Source: Prevotella sp. (GTDB lineage Bacteria; Bacteroidota; Bacteroidia; Bacteroidales; Bacteroidaceae). Taken from it: DNA of 64,000 nucleotides. The notes under the pieces are model-generated. The model did no database searches and had not been told where the DNA came from. It saw nothing but the letters and a program-made list of their open reading frames with translations. The position numbers and the translations under genes were made by a program. The stretch lies in NCBI GenBank assembly GCA_022641735.1, contig JALCDQ010000003.1:124001-188000 (forward strand), in the 5' to 3' direction. Numbering within the stretch: the first letter of the stretch is position 1; every line of letters starts with the position of its first letter. Shown here one piece after another: positions 17,685 to 27,715 of this stretch.

Positions 17685-20029
17685 TGAAGAGACTTTTTAC
17701 CATATTCTTAATACTTTGGGCCATCACTTTGGGCAGCAAAGCACAGGTAGTCAATAATGATGGGATGAATCAAATTGACGAGAGTGGAAATATAACCAAT
17801 TCTAAACAAAGAAATCAGAAGGGCGACTCATTAGGTACCGACAAAGAAATCCCTATCGGCATAAAGGTTTGGACGATAGACAGGCGGTTTGGGGACCGTA
17901 CATCTACTGAGCCCGACACTCTTTCCCACATGTTTATGAACTCTATCTTCACAACGGGAGTAAGAGGTGAATACAATACAACAGGAAACCTGGGAGCTCC
18001 TCGTATCAATCGTATCTTCATCGACCGCCCTCAAGATGAACAGTTCATTTTTACCCAGCCTTATGATTTTTTCATAACTCCCATCGATAAGTTTCATTTC
18101 ACTAACACACTCTCTCCTTTTACGAATCTCACATATAACACTTGTGGAGACCGTACAGATGGTGAAGATCGTGTAGCCATAAAGTTTGGCGTAAATGCAG
18201 GAAAGCGATTAGGACTTGGATTCAATTTCAACTACTTATATGGCCGTGGTTATTATTCCAGTCAAAGTACATCCCATCTCAATTTCACAGTTTACGGTTC
18301 CTATCTTGGTGACCACTATCAAGCTCATCTCCTGATGTCCGACAACCATCAGAAAGTAACTGAGAACGGCGGTATAACCAATGATGACTACATTGTTCAT
18401 CCTGAGATATACAATGAGACTTTTGAGACTACGGAAATTCCTACGGTATTGAGCAGAAACTGGAATCGTAATGACAACCAGCATATATTCTTCAGTCAGC
18501 GGTATAGTCTTGGCTTTAGCCGTAAAGTTAAGATGACGGATGATGAAATTAAAGCCCGCAAATTTGCTATGGAAGCCAAGAAAGACCAAGAGAAACGTGA
18601 TGCTAAAGAAAAGGCTGAGCAGGAAGCCAAAAATAATGGCGACAAGTTTGATGAAAAGGAATTTGATAAAAATCAGAAAGAAACCAAGAAATTTGCCGGT
18701 CGAAATGAAAATGATAAGGTCATCGGTAATGAGCCTATTGATACTCTAAAGCGTGACACCAACCGCATTGTTGTTGTTGGAAAAGCAGGTGCTGACAGCA
18801 TTAAGGCTGCTGAAAAGAAAGCACAGGAAGACACAATGTGGCTCAAGAACGAATATGTGCCTGTCACGAGTTTCATTCACACCATAGAATTCAACAATGC
18901 CCAACGTATTTATGAGGCTTACCAAACACCGGTAAACTATTATCTCAACACCTATAATATGGATGAGAAGCTCCTTGCGGACTCCATTTATGATAAGACC
19001 CGATATTATAATATCAAGAACACTTTTGCCATTTCATTATTGGAAGGATTCAACAAATGGGCCAAAGCTGGTCTGAAAGCATTCGTTAGTCATGAGATGC
19101 GCGACTTCGTTTTACCTGACTCTGTAGGCACCAGGTCATGGAAAGAGAACACTGTCACCGTTGGTGGCCAGCTGATAAAAACTCAAGGAAGACTATACCA
19201 CTATAATGTATTAGCTGAATTTGGGGTAGCTGGTGAAGATGCAGGAAGCCTTAAAGTGGATGCAGCGGCGGACTTGAATTTCAAACTTTTCGGTGATACC
19301 GTATCACTGGCAGCAAGTGGATTCTTCTATCGCAATGAACCTACTTTCTATTATCGTCATTATGCTTCACGCCATTATAAGTGGGATAATAATCTCGACA
19401 ACATCACTCACACCCGTTTGCAGGGCATTCTGAGTTGGCAAAAGACGCATACAAGTGTCCGTGTGGCAGTGGATGAAATCACCAACTACACTTATTTCGG
19501 TCTTCAATATTCTCTTGATGATAGTAAGAATCAGGTCAAAAATGATATTAACGTCCGTCAAAGCAGTGAAGCCATCAGTCTGCTTACGCTCCAACTCATG
19601 CAGGACTTCAAATTCGGACCTCTTAATTGGGAAAGTGTAATCACTTATCAAAAGTCAAGTATGGCGGACATCATCCCTGTTCCAGATCTTAATATCTACA
19701 CCAACCTATACTTGAAATTCAAGATTGCGAAGGTCTTGAAATGTGATTTCGGTTTTGATGTGAGATATTTCTCGAAATATTATGCTCCTTATTATGCTCC
19801 TGGACTTGGCCAATACTGTGTTCAAGAAGGTGATAACCGTACTGAAGTAGGCAACTATCCTATCGTAAATGTATATGCGAACTTCCATCTGAAACGTACC
19901 CGTTTCTTCGTTATGATGAGTCATGTGAATGAGGGTCTGATGAGTTCAAGCAACTACTTCCTCACTCCTCACTACCCTCTCAATCAGCGCATTCTGAGAT
20001 TCGGACTAAGTTGGAACTTCTTCAATTAA
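17684..20029 (+). CDS. Putative outer-membrane porin (Porin_10-like)
   Basis: 781 residues from the ATG at 17684, which overlaps the upstream stop; starting here gives a clean signal peptide (MKRLFTIFLILWAITLGSKAQ). Alternating aromatic strands (FNFNYLYGRGYYSSQS, YFGLQYSLDD, VYANFHLKRTRFFVMMSH) and the C-terminal aromatic strand ending in WNFFN indicate a beta-barrel. A charged Lys/Glu/Asp insertion near residues 285-350 is probably a periplasmic turn or extracellular loop. It matches the general form of the Bacteroidota putative porin family; substrate unknown. Confidence 0.8.
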   Translation: MKRLFTIFLILWAITLGSKAQVVNNDGMNQIDESGNITNSKQRNQKGDSLGTDKEIPIGIKVWTIDRRFGDRTSTEPDTLSHMFMNSIFTTGVRGEYNTTGNLGAPRINRIFIDRPQDEQFIFTQPYDFFITPIDKFHFTNTLSPFTNLTYNTCGDRTDGEDRVAIKFGVNAGKRLGLGFNFNYLYGRGYYSSQSTSHLNFTVYGSYLGDHYQAHLLMSDNHQKVTENGGITNDDYIVHPEIYNETFETTEIPTVLSRNWNRNDNQHIFFSQRYSLGFSRKVKMTDDEIKARKFAMEAKKDQEKRDAKEKAEQEAKNNGDKFDEKEFDKNQKETKKFAGRNENDKVIGNEPIDTLKRDTNRIVVVGKAGADSIKAAEKKAQEDTMWLKNEYVPVTSFIHTIEFNNAQRIYEAYQTPVNYYLNTYNMDEKLLADSIYDKTRYYNIKNTFAISLLEGFNKWAKAGLKAFVSHEMRDFVLPDSVGTRSWKENTVTVGGQLIKTQGRLYHYNVLAEFGVAGEDAGSLKVDAAADLNFKLFGDTVSLAASGFFYRNEPTFYYRHYASRHYKWDNNLDNITHTRLQGILSWQKTHTSVRVAVDEITNYTYFGLQYSLDDSKNQVKNDINVRQSSEAISLLTLQLMQDFKFGPLNWESVITYQKSSMADIIPVPDLNIYTNLYLKFKIAKVLKCDFGFDVRYFSKYYAPYYAPGLGQYCVQEGDNRTEVGNYPIVNVYANFHLKRTRFFVMMSHVNEGLMSSSNYFLTPHYPLNQRILRFGLSWNFFN

Positions 20030-20048
20030 TATCCTTCAAGTTATAAAT

Positions 20049-20990
20049 ATGTCGGATAATATAAAAACAAATTCGTTGCGGGCTTGGCTTTTAGCAGCCC
20101 GCCCAAAGACTCTTGCAGGTGCTGCAGTGCCTGTAATCATAGGAACAGCCTTTGCCATAAAAGATACTGGCATGGAAGGATTCCAATGGATACCGGCCTT
20201 ACTATGTGTTCTTTTTGCTTTCATCATGCAGATAGACGCCAACTTCATAAACGATTATTTCGATTTTAAACGCGGTAATGACGACCGTGCAACAAGACTT
20301 GGCCCTAAGCGAGCTTGTGCTGAAGGATGGATAAAGCCATCGGCTATGTTGTCAGGAATCATTCTGACGACAACGATAGCCTGTATTGTCGGCCTGCCAC
20401 TTGTGCTATGGGGCGGTTTAGACCTGATTTTGATAGGTCTGATATGTGTTGTTTTTTGTTTTCTCTATACCACAACACTCTCCTATTATGGATTAGGCGA
20501 TTTGCTAGTATTGCTTTTCTTTGGTGTCATCCCCGTATGTCTCACGTATTATCTTGAGTTGCCTACCATGATTCATGCCATCACTTGGGAAGTGTTTTTT
20601 GCTTCTTTGGCGTGTGGAATGGTTGTCGATACTCTCCTGATAGTCAATAATTATCGTGACCGTGATAATGATTTGCGTGACCATAAGATGACCCTTGTCG
20701 TACGCTTGGGAGCAAAAAAGAGCGAAAAACTATACTTGGCTCTTGGCATGGGAGCATTTCTCATCATGGTGGTGATTTATTTCTACCACTTTCTGACTAC
20801 CCCCGATAAAGGCATCTCCTTTATTTCCATGGCCTTACTGCTTATCTATCTTGTTCTCCATAGGAACGCCCAGAAGAAGATGAAGGCCATCAATCAGGGC
20901 AGACAACTGAATCAAATCCTCGGTCTGACAGCTCGCAATATGTTCATATATGACATTCTTTGTGCCTTAGGAATCGTAATTTTAATGTAA
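20049..20990 (+). CDS. menA: 1,4-dihydroxy-2-naphthoate polyprenyltransferase
   Basis: Membrane prenyltransferase that attaches the isoprenoid tail to 1,4-dihydroxy-2-naphthoate, giving demethylmenaquinone for anaerobic respiration. 313 residues with eight to nine hydrophobic segments. The two Asp-rich Mg-diphosphate motifs of the UbiA family are present: NDYFDFKRGND and NNYRDRDND. The N-terminal WLLAARPKTLAGAAVPV is the typical MenA opening. Other men genes are not in the window. The HD protein starts 4 bases downstream, so they are co-transcribed. Confidence 0.93.
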   Translation: MSDNIKTNSLRAWLLAARPKTLAGAAVPVIIGTAFAIKDTGMEGFQWIPALLCVLFAFIMQIDANFINDYFDFKRGNDDRATRLGPKRACAEGWIKPSAMLSGIILTTTIACIVGLPLVLWGGLDLILIGLICVVFCFLYTTTLSYYGLGDLLVLLFFGVIPVCLTYYLELPTMIHAITWEVFFASLACGMVVDTLLIVNNYRDRDNDLRDHKMTLVVRLGAKKSEKLYLALGMGAFLIMVVIYFYHFLTTPDKGISFISMALLLIYLVLHRNAQKKMKAINQGRQLNQILGLTARNMFIYDILCALGIVILM

Positions 20991-20994
20991 AAAA

Positions 20995-21627
20995 ATGATT
21001 CAACAGGTAAACCTAGATTTAATGGAATTCGTGGAAAAGCAGATACTCCCACGCTATGTGCAATTCGGTGCCAGTCATGGTCTCGGACATGTGCAGAGAG
21101 TCATCAAAAACAGCCTCGAACTTGCACGGATTACGGGTGCCGACATCAATATGGTCTACACCATTGCAGCTTATCACGACCTTGGCATGAGTGGACCTCG
21201 GGCCATCCATCACCTCACCGGGGGGAAGATTCTCGCTACGGATGTACGGATTAAAAAGTGGTTTTCACCTCAGCAAATCAACATCATGAAAGAGGCTGTG
21301 GAAGACCATCGGGCCTCAGCATCACATTCTCCTCGTTCCCTTTATGGCAAGATTGTGGCAGAGGCTGACCGTGACCTTGATACGGAAGTGGTCTTCACCC
21401 GAGCCATAGAATATGGCCTTGAAAGGCAACCGGAGCTTGATTCAGAGGGACAATGGAAAAGATTTTATGAGCACATGATTGCCAAATATTCCTCTACTGG
21501 CTATATCCGTTTATGGATTCCCAATTCGCCAAACCAAGCAAAACTCAAGCAAATCCAAGATATTATTGCCGATGAGAAGCAACTTCGCAAGTGGTTTGAC
21601 AGCATTTTTAAGAAAATCGTCAAATAG
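20995..21627 (+). CDS. HD-domain metal-dependent phosphohydrolase
   Basis: 210 residues. HD-superfamily pattern: H in SHGLGHVQRV, the HD doublet in AAYHDLGM, a further HH in RAIHHLTGG and the downstream D in EADRDLD. Members hydrolyse phosphomonoesters or diesters, often of nucleotides; the substrate cannot be told. It sits 4 bases after menA. Nothing ties it specifically to quinone synthesis. Confidence 0.8.
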   Translation: MIQQVNLDLMEFVEKQILPRYVQFGASHGLGHVQRVIKNSLELARITGADINMVYTIAAYHDLGMSGPRAIHHLTGGKILATDVRIKKWFSPQQINIMKEAVEDHRASASHSPRSLYGKIVAEADRDLDTEVVFTRAIEYGLERQPELDSEGQWKRFYEHMIAKYSSTGYIRLWIPNSPNQAKLKQIQDIIADEKQLRKWFDSIFKKIVK

Positions 21628-21711
21628 AATTTTATCCATGACAAAGAGGATAAGGCCTCATCGCCCACCCGAATTTAGTTGCTTGCAACATCAATAAACG
21701 TTCTATGCAAT

Positions 21712-21799
21712 GTAAAACAACTTGTTTTGGTGAGTAAAACAACTTGTTTTGGTAGGTAAAACAATTTGTTTTGGTCTGTAAGTAACGGTCTTTTACATT
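21712..21799. repeat. 22-bp-period intergenic array C (4 units)
   Basis: Units at 21712, 21734, 21756 and 21778. The first three are nearly identical (GTAAAACAA, C or T, TTGTTTTGG plus 3 bases) and the fourth returns to the general type (GTAAGTAAC...TCTTTTAC). Between convergent HD and ABC permease genes. Local homogenisation of three units suggests recent duplication or conversion. Confidence 0.9.
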
Positions 21800-21814
21800 C
21801 GCATAGATAACCTC

Positions 21815-22900
21815 CTATGAGTTTTTCTTATAACTTACGACTGCCCATACATCCATAATCGTTGCAAAAACAGCCAAAGCAAGCACTTGATGAGCTATGC
21901 TCTGGAAGTCTCCACCTCTGACAAACACCGTGCGGATGGCATCAATGAAATAGTGCATCGGATTAACATAAGTGGTCAGATAAGCCCAATAAGGCATCGA
22001 GCGGACAGGAGTAAAGAGACCACTCAGCAACAAAAGGCATACCACAAAGAACCACATCACGAACATAGCTTGCTGCAAGGTTTCATTATAATTGGATATT
22101 ATCAAACCGAAACCACTGAAAATAAACGCCAGCAAGACCGCAAGCAAATAGATAAGAGGCAAACTTCCCGCTGAGGTAATGCCATAAACCGCCCATGCAA
22201 GAATGAAACATACGGTCATGACAACCAGTCCGATAGCCCAATAAGGAATGAGTTTTGCCAAGATAAACGACCATTTGCTCACGGGTGTCACGTTAATGGC
22301 TTCAATCGTTCCGCTTTCCTTCTCGCCTACGATATTCAATGCCGGCAGAAATCCGCACATAAGCATGATGAGGATGGCCATCAATGAGGGTATCATGAAA
22401 AGTTTATAATCCAGATTCTTATTATAAAGGTAAAGCGTGGAAACCTTTGAGGTCAAGGCAGAAATCTCCGGTGCAACATGTTGGACAACGATATTAGAAA
22501 GGTAGGCAGAGCCCATATTTCCCTTCGTTCCATTTACCGCATTGGCAGCTATAAGCACTTGAGGCAGTTTGCCATTTACGTAATCCCGCTCAAAATGTTG
22601 CGGTATTTCGAGGATGACATCCGCATTAGACTCCTCCACATCCTTCAATGCCTCCCCATAACTATCCCGCTGACCATGAAAGAGAAAGTAATCAGAGGCA
22701 CTTATACGGTCAATCAATCGTTGCGAGAGCGATGAATGGTCGTTATCCACCACATCCACGATGATATTCTTGATTTCCATATTCATCACCCAAGGCATTA
22801 CGCACATGATGATAATCGGGAAAAGGATGATGAGCTTAGGCAAGAACGCATTGCGCCGAATTTGCAGAAACTCCTTATGTATCAAATATTTTAATGTCAT
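21815..22900 (-). CDS. ABC-2 type permease (YbhR-like)
   Basis: 361 residues: one N-terminal TM helix, a large extracytoplasmic domain (about 45-170), then five TM helices with the conserved KESGTIEAINVTPV segment typical of ABC-2 permeases. Last gene of the efflux operon, starting one base after the preceding permease stop. The two permeases and the double ATPase would form one inner-membrane transporter linked by the HlyD-like adaptor to the TolC-like channel. Substrate unknown; drugs or membrane-active compounds are typical for this type. Confidence 0.88.
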   Translation of the reverse strand: MTLKYLIHKEFLQIRRNAFLPKLIILFPIIIMCVMPWVMNMEIKNIIVDVVDNDHSSLSQRLIDRISASDYFLFHGQRDSYGEALKDVEESNADVILEIPQHFERDYVNGKLPQVLIAANAVNGTKGNMGSAYLSNIVVQHVAPEISALTSKVSTLYLYNKNLDYKLFMIPSLMAILIMLMCGFLPALNIVGEKESGTIEAINVTPVSKWSFILAKLIPYWAIGLVVMTVCFILAWAVYGITSAGSLPLIYLLAVLLAFIFSGFGLIISNYNETLQQAMFVMWFFVVCLLLLSGLFTPVRSMPYWAYLTTYVNPMHYFIDAIRTVFVRGGDFQSIAHQVLALAVFATIMDVWAVVSYKKNS

Positions 22901-22901
22901 A

Positions 22902-23981
22902 TCACTCCAATCGATTGTTAAACTTAAACAAGGCCATACACAGGAAGAACAATGTCATACCGACAAGTACGGCAAGTTCCTGCAAGACGCTCCCAATGCC
23001 TACTCCCATAATCATCAACTTGCGCATGGCGCTGATATAGTAACGAGGAGGCATCACAGCAGAAATCCATTGCAGGATTTTAGGCATGCTTTCTATCGGG
23101 AACATCATGCCCGACAGCATGACGCAAGGCATGAGCAACACCATCGCCGATACCAATAAAGCCACCAACTGAGTATCAGCCACCGTGCTAATCAACAATC
23201 CCAGCGACAAAGCCAAAAGGATATAGATGCCTGATATGCAGACTATCCAAAACAAGCTTCCTGCCAAAGGAACGCCCAAAATATATTTGGACATCAGCAA
23301 AATGGTGGTCAGGATGCCGAAAGCCAGTACCAAATAAGGTACTGCCTTTGCAATGATAATTAATAAAGGCCTTATCGGACTCACCAAAAGCACCTCCATT
23401 GTACCCCGCTCTTTCTCTCTGACAATGCTTATCGAGGTCATCATCGCACAGATAAGCATCAAGAGCATACCCATGATACCAGGTACAAAATTATAGGCAC
23501 TCTTCATCTGAGGATTATAGAGTAACTTGCTGTTGACTATCGACGAAGAGCCCATACCCGACAATCCAATATGTGAAGACAATATCTGAGTTGCATAATT
23601 GCTATACAACTGAGCCATATTTGGGTCAGCGCCATCAGTGATTATCTGCAATCCTTCATGTTTACTAGCAAAATCAGGAGAAAATACGATAGCCATATCT
23701 GCCTTCTGATTACGGATAAGACGTTCTGCCTCTTGTGGGGTATTCACATTATATAATATGTCAAAATACTCTGAGGCATCCAATGCCTCAATGATACTCT
23801 GCGTCTGATGGTCGATAGAAGAGATGACCACTATTGTGCGCACGTTCTTCACATCGGTGCTGATGGCAAAACCAAAGAGCAGCATCATGACGACAGGCAT
23901 TCCGAAGAGTATCAGCATGGTACGCTTGTCACGTAATATGTGACGGCCTTCTTTGATGACAAATGATATAAACTGTTTCAT
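22902..23981 (-). CDS. ABC-2 type permease (YbhS-like)
   Basis: 359 residues from the ATG at 23981; an earlier in-frame ATG at 24029 lies inside the ATPase gene. Same architecture as its downstream paralogue: N-terminal TM, extracytoplasmic domain with IVFSPDFASKHEG, five C-terminal TMs, and the REKERGTMEVLLVSPI segment. The start is one base beyond the ATPase stop. Confidence 0.88.
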   Translation of the reverse strand: MKQFISFVIKEGRHILRDKRTMLILFGMPVVMMLLFGFAISTDVKNVRTIVVISSIDHQTQSIIEALDASEYFDILYNVNTPQEAERLIRNQKADMAIVFSPDFASKHEGLQIITDGADPNMAQLYSNYATQILSSHIGLSGMGSSSIVNSKLLYNPQMKSAYNFVPGIMGMLLMLICAMMTSISIVREKERGTMEVLLVSPIRPLLIIIAKAVPYLVLAFGILTTILLMSKYILGVPLAGSLFWIVCISGIYILLALSLGLLISTVADTQLVALLVSAMVLLMPCVMLSGMMFPIESMPKILQWISAVMPPRYYISAMRKLMIMGVGIGSVLQELAVLVGMTLFFLCMALFKFNNRLE

Positions 23982-23982
23982 A

Positions 23983-25440
23983 TTAATCTGAACTTCGGGT
24001 TGCCTGACGTGCCAGATAAGTAAACACATGGTCCATATCCGGCTGATTGAATTCTTTCTTTAGATTATCTGGTGAGCCCATCGCCTTTATCTTTCCATCC
24101 ACCATAATGGAGATGCGGTCACAATATTCAGCCTCATCCATATAATGAGTAGTTACAAAAACAGTGATTCCACGAGAGGCTGCATCATAGATAAGTTCCC
24201 AGAATTGTCGACGAGTAGCGGGATCTACACCCCCTGTGGGTTCATCCAAGAACACCACCTCAGGCTCATGAAAAATACTCACCGAAAAAGCCAACTTTTG
24301 TTTCCATCCCAAAGGAAGACTTGACACTATCGAATCTTTATGGTCCTCAAAATGCAAGCGTGACAGCAATTGGTCGGTCTTGCGAGCTATTTCCTCATCT
24401 TTCATCCCATATATACCCGCAAACAAACGGATGTTTTCTTTTACCGTAAGGTCTTCATAGAGAGAGAACTTTTGGCTCATATAGCCAATATGTTTCTTAA
24501 TCTGCTCATATTCTTTAGAGATATCGTAACCAGCCACCTTTCCATTTCCACTTGTTGGCTGGTTAAGACCAGTAAGCATGTGCATGGCTGTAGTCTTTCC
24601 TGCACCATTTGCCCCAAGAAAACCAAAGATTTCTCCACGCTTCACATTGAAAGTAATGTCATCAACAGCATGGAAAGAACCGAATGCCTTAACGAGATGG
24701 GATACCTCGATTACATTGTCCTCCTGCACCTCAGAAGTTGATTTCTCCAAGCTAGGTGGATTGAAGATTTCCTTATAACGATTCAGTATTACTTCAGGTG
24801 CATCTATGCCTTTGATTTCCCCTTTATCCAAGAATGCCACACGGTCACATCGGCGTATCTCATCTAAATAAGGTGTGGAAACGACAATCGTGATATTCCG
24901 TTCCCTCAAGTTGACCAGCATCTCCCAGAATTCTTTCCGGCTCACAGGGTCAACACCTGTAGTTGGTTCATCCAAGAACAACACGCTGGGCTGATGTACC
25001 AATGCGCAACTTAATGCAAGTTTCTGTTTCATACCTCCAGAGAGAGCACCTGCCTTGCGGTCTTTAAATGGCTCAATTTGCGAATAGATGCCTTTTATCA
25101 AATCATAACCCTCCGCAATAGTCGTACCAAAGAGCGTTGCAAAGAACTCAAGATTCTCCTGTACGCTAAGGTCCTGATACAGAGAAAACCTACCCGGCAT
25201 ATACCCTACTCTCTTTCGAATGTCCTTCATTCCCTTCACAACATCAAATCCATCAACCGATGCACATCCTTTATCTGCCAAAATCAAGGTAGCAAGAATG
25301 CGGAACAAAGATGTTTTGCCAGAACCATCAGGCCCAATCAAGCCAAACAGTTCACCTTTACCGACCGAAAAAGAAACATCCTTTAAGGCCGCCACATGGG
25401 CATAAGACTTTGATATGTGAGAAACTTCTATTGCATTCAT
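23983..25440 (-). CDS. Tandem double ABC ATPase (YbhF-like)
   Basis: 485 residues with two fused nucleotide-binding domains. Domain 1: Walker A GPDGSGKT (37-44), signature LSGGMKQ, Walker B VLFLDEPTTGVDP. Domain 2 (from about 243): Walker A GANGAGKT, degenerate signature SLPLGWKQ, Walker B VVFLDEPTGGVDP. The LPLGW-type second signature also occurs in YbhF-like proteins, so it is a family trait rather than damage. Overlaps the adaptor gene by 4 bases (25437-25440). Powers the two permeases downstream. Confidence 0.92.
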   Translation of the reverse strand: MNAIEVSHISKSYAHVAALKDVSFSVGKGELFGLIGPDGSGKTSLFRILATLILADKGCASVDGFDVVKGMKDIRKRVGYMPGRFSLYQDLSVQENLEFFATLFGTTIAEGYDLIKGIYSQIEPFKDRKAGALSGGMKQKLALSCALVHQPSVLFLDEPTTGVDPVSRKEFWEMLVNLRERNITIVVSTPYLDEIRRCDRVAFLDKGEIKGIDAPEVILNRYKEIFNPPSLEKSTSEVQEDNVIEVSHLVKAFGSFHAVDDITFNVKRGEIFGFLGANGAGKTTAMHMLTGLNQPTSGNGKVAGYDISKEYEQIKKHIGYMSQKFSLYEDLTVKENIRLFAGIYGMKDEEIARKTDQLLSRLHFEDHKDSIVSSLPLGWKQKLAFSVSIFHEPEVVFLDEPTGGVDPATRRQFWELIYDAASRGITVFVTTHYMDEAEYCDRISIMVDGKIKAMGSPDNLKKEFNQPDMDHVFTYLARQATRSSD

Positions 25441-26333
25441 AGTTTCACCTCGCCATACATACCAATTTTTATAAAGCCATCATTTTTGACCGATATTTTT
25501 ACTGCATACACTAAATCGGCTCGCTCATCATCAGTAAGGATGGTCTTAGGTGTGAATTCTGATTTAGACGATATCCATGAGATAGTCCCCTGATATTCTT
25601 TCCGCTCGCCATCGCCATAATCTGCATACACTTTCACAGGCAATCCGACCTTGACTTTCTGCAATTGAGCAGAGGTCACATAGGCACGAAGATACATATT
25701 ATGAATATCCGCAACTTTGAAAAGAGGCTTCCCAATGGCTGCAAATTCACCTTGTTCGGTATATTTTTCTAGAATGGTTCCTGTGATAGGAGACATGACA
25801 TGACACTTCCGCAACTCATCTGCCACTTGGAGTTTCTGAACATCAGCAGTACCCATTTGTGCATCCAGACTCTTTGTTGAAGTATTCAATGAAGAAGTCT
25901 GTGCTTCTAACTGACGTTCAAGTACTTGCAATTGACTCCGTGCATCATCCAAAAGTTTCTGATTAGCAGCCCCGTCTTTGACAAGACCTGAATATCTATT
26001 GACATCCTGACGAGCTTTGATAAGCTGCTGTCGAGTCGCTGCAATCTGTTTTTGAACCTCTGGTTTCTGACTTTGATAAACGAATTTAGTAGCTCCAACT
26101 TGTCTTGCTTTCAGATAAAGCTGTACGGTATCTATCAATCCCACTTGTTGATTAGCCGACACGCTGTCACCTTCACGCACGCTAAATTGCATGAGAGCCC
26201 CATTCTGTTCAGCAGAAACAATCACTTCGGTAGCCTCGAAAGTGCCCGTAGCATCATAGTCTTTTTCATTATTTCCACATGAGAACATCAGGGAAATAGG
26301 TATAAGTAATATCAACTTTTTCATCTTAATCAT
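25437..26333 (-). CDS. HlyD/RND-type membrane fusion lipoprotein
   Basis: 298 residues from 26333; the ATG at 26324 (MKKLILLIP...) is equally plausible, avoids the overlap with the TolC-like gene and puts the lipobox Cys at residue 16. Layout of a periplasmic adaptor: lipoyl-like half (VSAEQNGALMQFSVREGDSV), a coiled-coil hairpin (about 90-170), second lipoyl half with CHVMSPITGTILEKYTEQGE, and a beta-barrel domain. It would connect the ABC transporter to the outer-membrane channel. Confidence 0.9.
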   Translation of the reverse strand: MIKMKKLILLIPISLMFSCGNNEKDYDATGTFEATEVIVSAEQNGALMQFSVREGDSVSANQQVGLIDTVQLYLKARQVGATKFVYQSQKPEVQKQIAATRQQLIKARQDVNRYSGLVKDGAANQKLLDDARSQLQVLERQLEAQTSSLNTSTKSLDAQMGTADVQKLQVADELRKCHVMSPITGTILEKYTEQGEFAAIGKPLFKVADIHNMYLRAYVTSAQLQKVKVGLPVKVYADYGDGERKEYQGTISWISSKSEFTPKTILTDDERADLVYAVKISVKNDGFIKIGMYGEVKL

Positions 26334-27561
26334 TGTTTATATTTTTCATATTATATATTTCTTTCAATAGCTGTATCTCATGGAGAGCTTTCTGTTGCCT
26401 TGCCTGTGACACTGCATTAATGTCCCGAAGCATTTCGTTTACGCTTTCAGTACCAAGTTTTACCTTCTTCTCACTCTTGCTTCGGATACTCTCGCGAAGG
26501 CTTACAATCTCCTCATCTTGCGTTATTTGACTCCGCAGATTCTCAATCTGACCATTGGTGTTTTCGGCTTGTAAGCGGTTATTAAATAGGAAAGTCTCAC
26601 GTTGACTCTCGATTTGTTCCCGTTGCAATTCAAGTTTCTTGATGTCATTCTTGCGTGTATAGAGTGCTCCGATGTTCCAACTGACCGATAGGCCACCAAG
26701 CAACATCCCGCTTTTCATCATGTCCATCACCTTCGTATGATACATTCCCATCCCAAAAGCACTAATAGTAGGGCGCAAGCGTGTATCTAATTGCTTGCGT
26801 TGTGCATCGAGAAGCTTGCTTTGCGCTGTATAATAGTTGAGTTCAGGACGATTATTTGCCTCCGAAACAGCAATCATTGAAGGTCTTTCCAACTGTGTAT
26901 TCTCATTCAATTGCTTATTGATGAAGACACCCAACATCCTCAAATAAGCCTTACGGGAAGCCACGAGCGAACCTTGCTGTTGCTGGCTCTTCACCTGTTC
27001 AACTCTTACGGCATCCAAATCGCTCTGATTGGCCACTCCCCCCTTCATCATACTCGACACCGTATTATTGCTGATGGTGAGGTCTTCCTGTAGTAATTTC
27101 ACTTGAGCGAGTTGCTCATCAAGTAGCAAAATGCCAAAGTACAGCTGTTCCACCCTATCGTTGATTTCATACATTGATACATTCAACTGATTGCTTTGGA
27201 CTTCAGATTGAGCTTCAGCAACCTGCTTATTTGCCGCCATCTGTCCTCCATCATAGATATTTTGATTAACCGTAACAGAGCCATTCAACATATAATTCTT
27301 CATATCCATTCCCATTGCCGCCATCTGATTACTAGTAGCAAGCATGTCGGTAAAGGCATATCCGCCAGCATTTGCGCTCACTTGCGGCAGCCAACCCTTC
27401 ACTATATTCTGCAAAGTGTAATCGCGAGTCTGCTGAACAAGCCGATATTGCTTCACAACAGGATAGTTGTCATGCGCCATTTGTTTGCATTCCTCCAGCG
27501 TAAGGGTTTGGCCCATCGCAAACAGAGGTAACATACATAATATTAATGTGATTTTCTTCAT
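26326..27561 (-). CDS. TolC-family outer membrane efflux protein
   Basis: 411 residues with signal peptide MKKITLILCMLPLFAMGQ. Two structurally repeated halves rich in long helices (e.g. EAQSEVQSNQLNVSMYEINDRVEQLYFGI) as in TolC. Forms the trimeric outer-membrane exit duct of the efflux system. First gene of the operon, driven from a promoter in the 154-base divergent region shared with the AraC-type regulator. Confidence 0.92.
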   Translation of the reverse strand: MKKITLILCMLPLFAMGQTLTLEECKQMAHDNYPVVKQYRLVQQTRDYTLQNIVKGWLPQVSANAGGYAFTDMLATSNQMAAMGMDMKNYMLNGSVTVNQNIYDGGQMAANKQVAEAQSEVQSNQLNVSMYEINDRVEQLYFGILLLDEQLAQVKLLQEDLTISNNTVSSMMKGGVANQSDLDAVRVEQVKSQQQQGSLVASRKAYLRMLGVFINKQLNENTQLERPSMIAVSEANNRPELNYYTAQSKLLDAQRKQLDTRLRPTISAFGMGMYHTKVMDMMKSGMLLGGLSVSWNIGALYTRKNDIKKLELQREQIESQRETFLFNNRLQAENTNGQIENLRSQITQDEEIVSLRESIRSKSEKKVKLGTESVNEMLRDINAVSQARQQKALHEIQLLKEIYNMKNINND

Positions 27562-27579
27562 ACCCTTTTAATTTTTCTG

Positions 27580-27587
27580 CAAAGGTA
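27580..27587 (-). promoter_or_regulatory. -7 box of efflux operon
   Basis: Minus strand TACCTTTG, 18 bases before the TolC-like ATG. No good -33 TTTG, which suits an activator-dependent promoter (inference). An AraC-family gene is divergent. Confidence 0.55.
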
Positions 27588-27715
27588 AGCGATATAATTC
27601 AACGACTTATTATCCTTTGTCATAAAGATTTGTTCTTTTTGTTTGATTTATGAATTAAAAGCGTACAATTTGGCAAAAAATCATTATCTTTACATCGGAT
27701 TTAAAGACAATATAT

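Noticed and set aside
23983..25440. Broken second ATPase domain because its signature reads SLPLGWKQ
   Set aside because: Walker A and B are intact and this signature form is usual for YbhF-like tandem ATPases.
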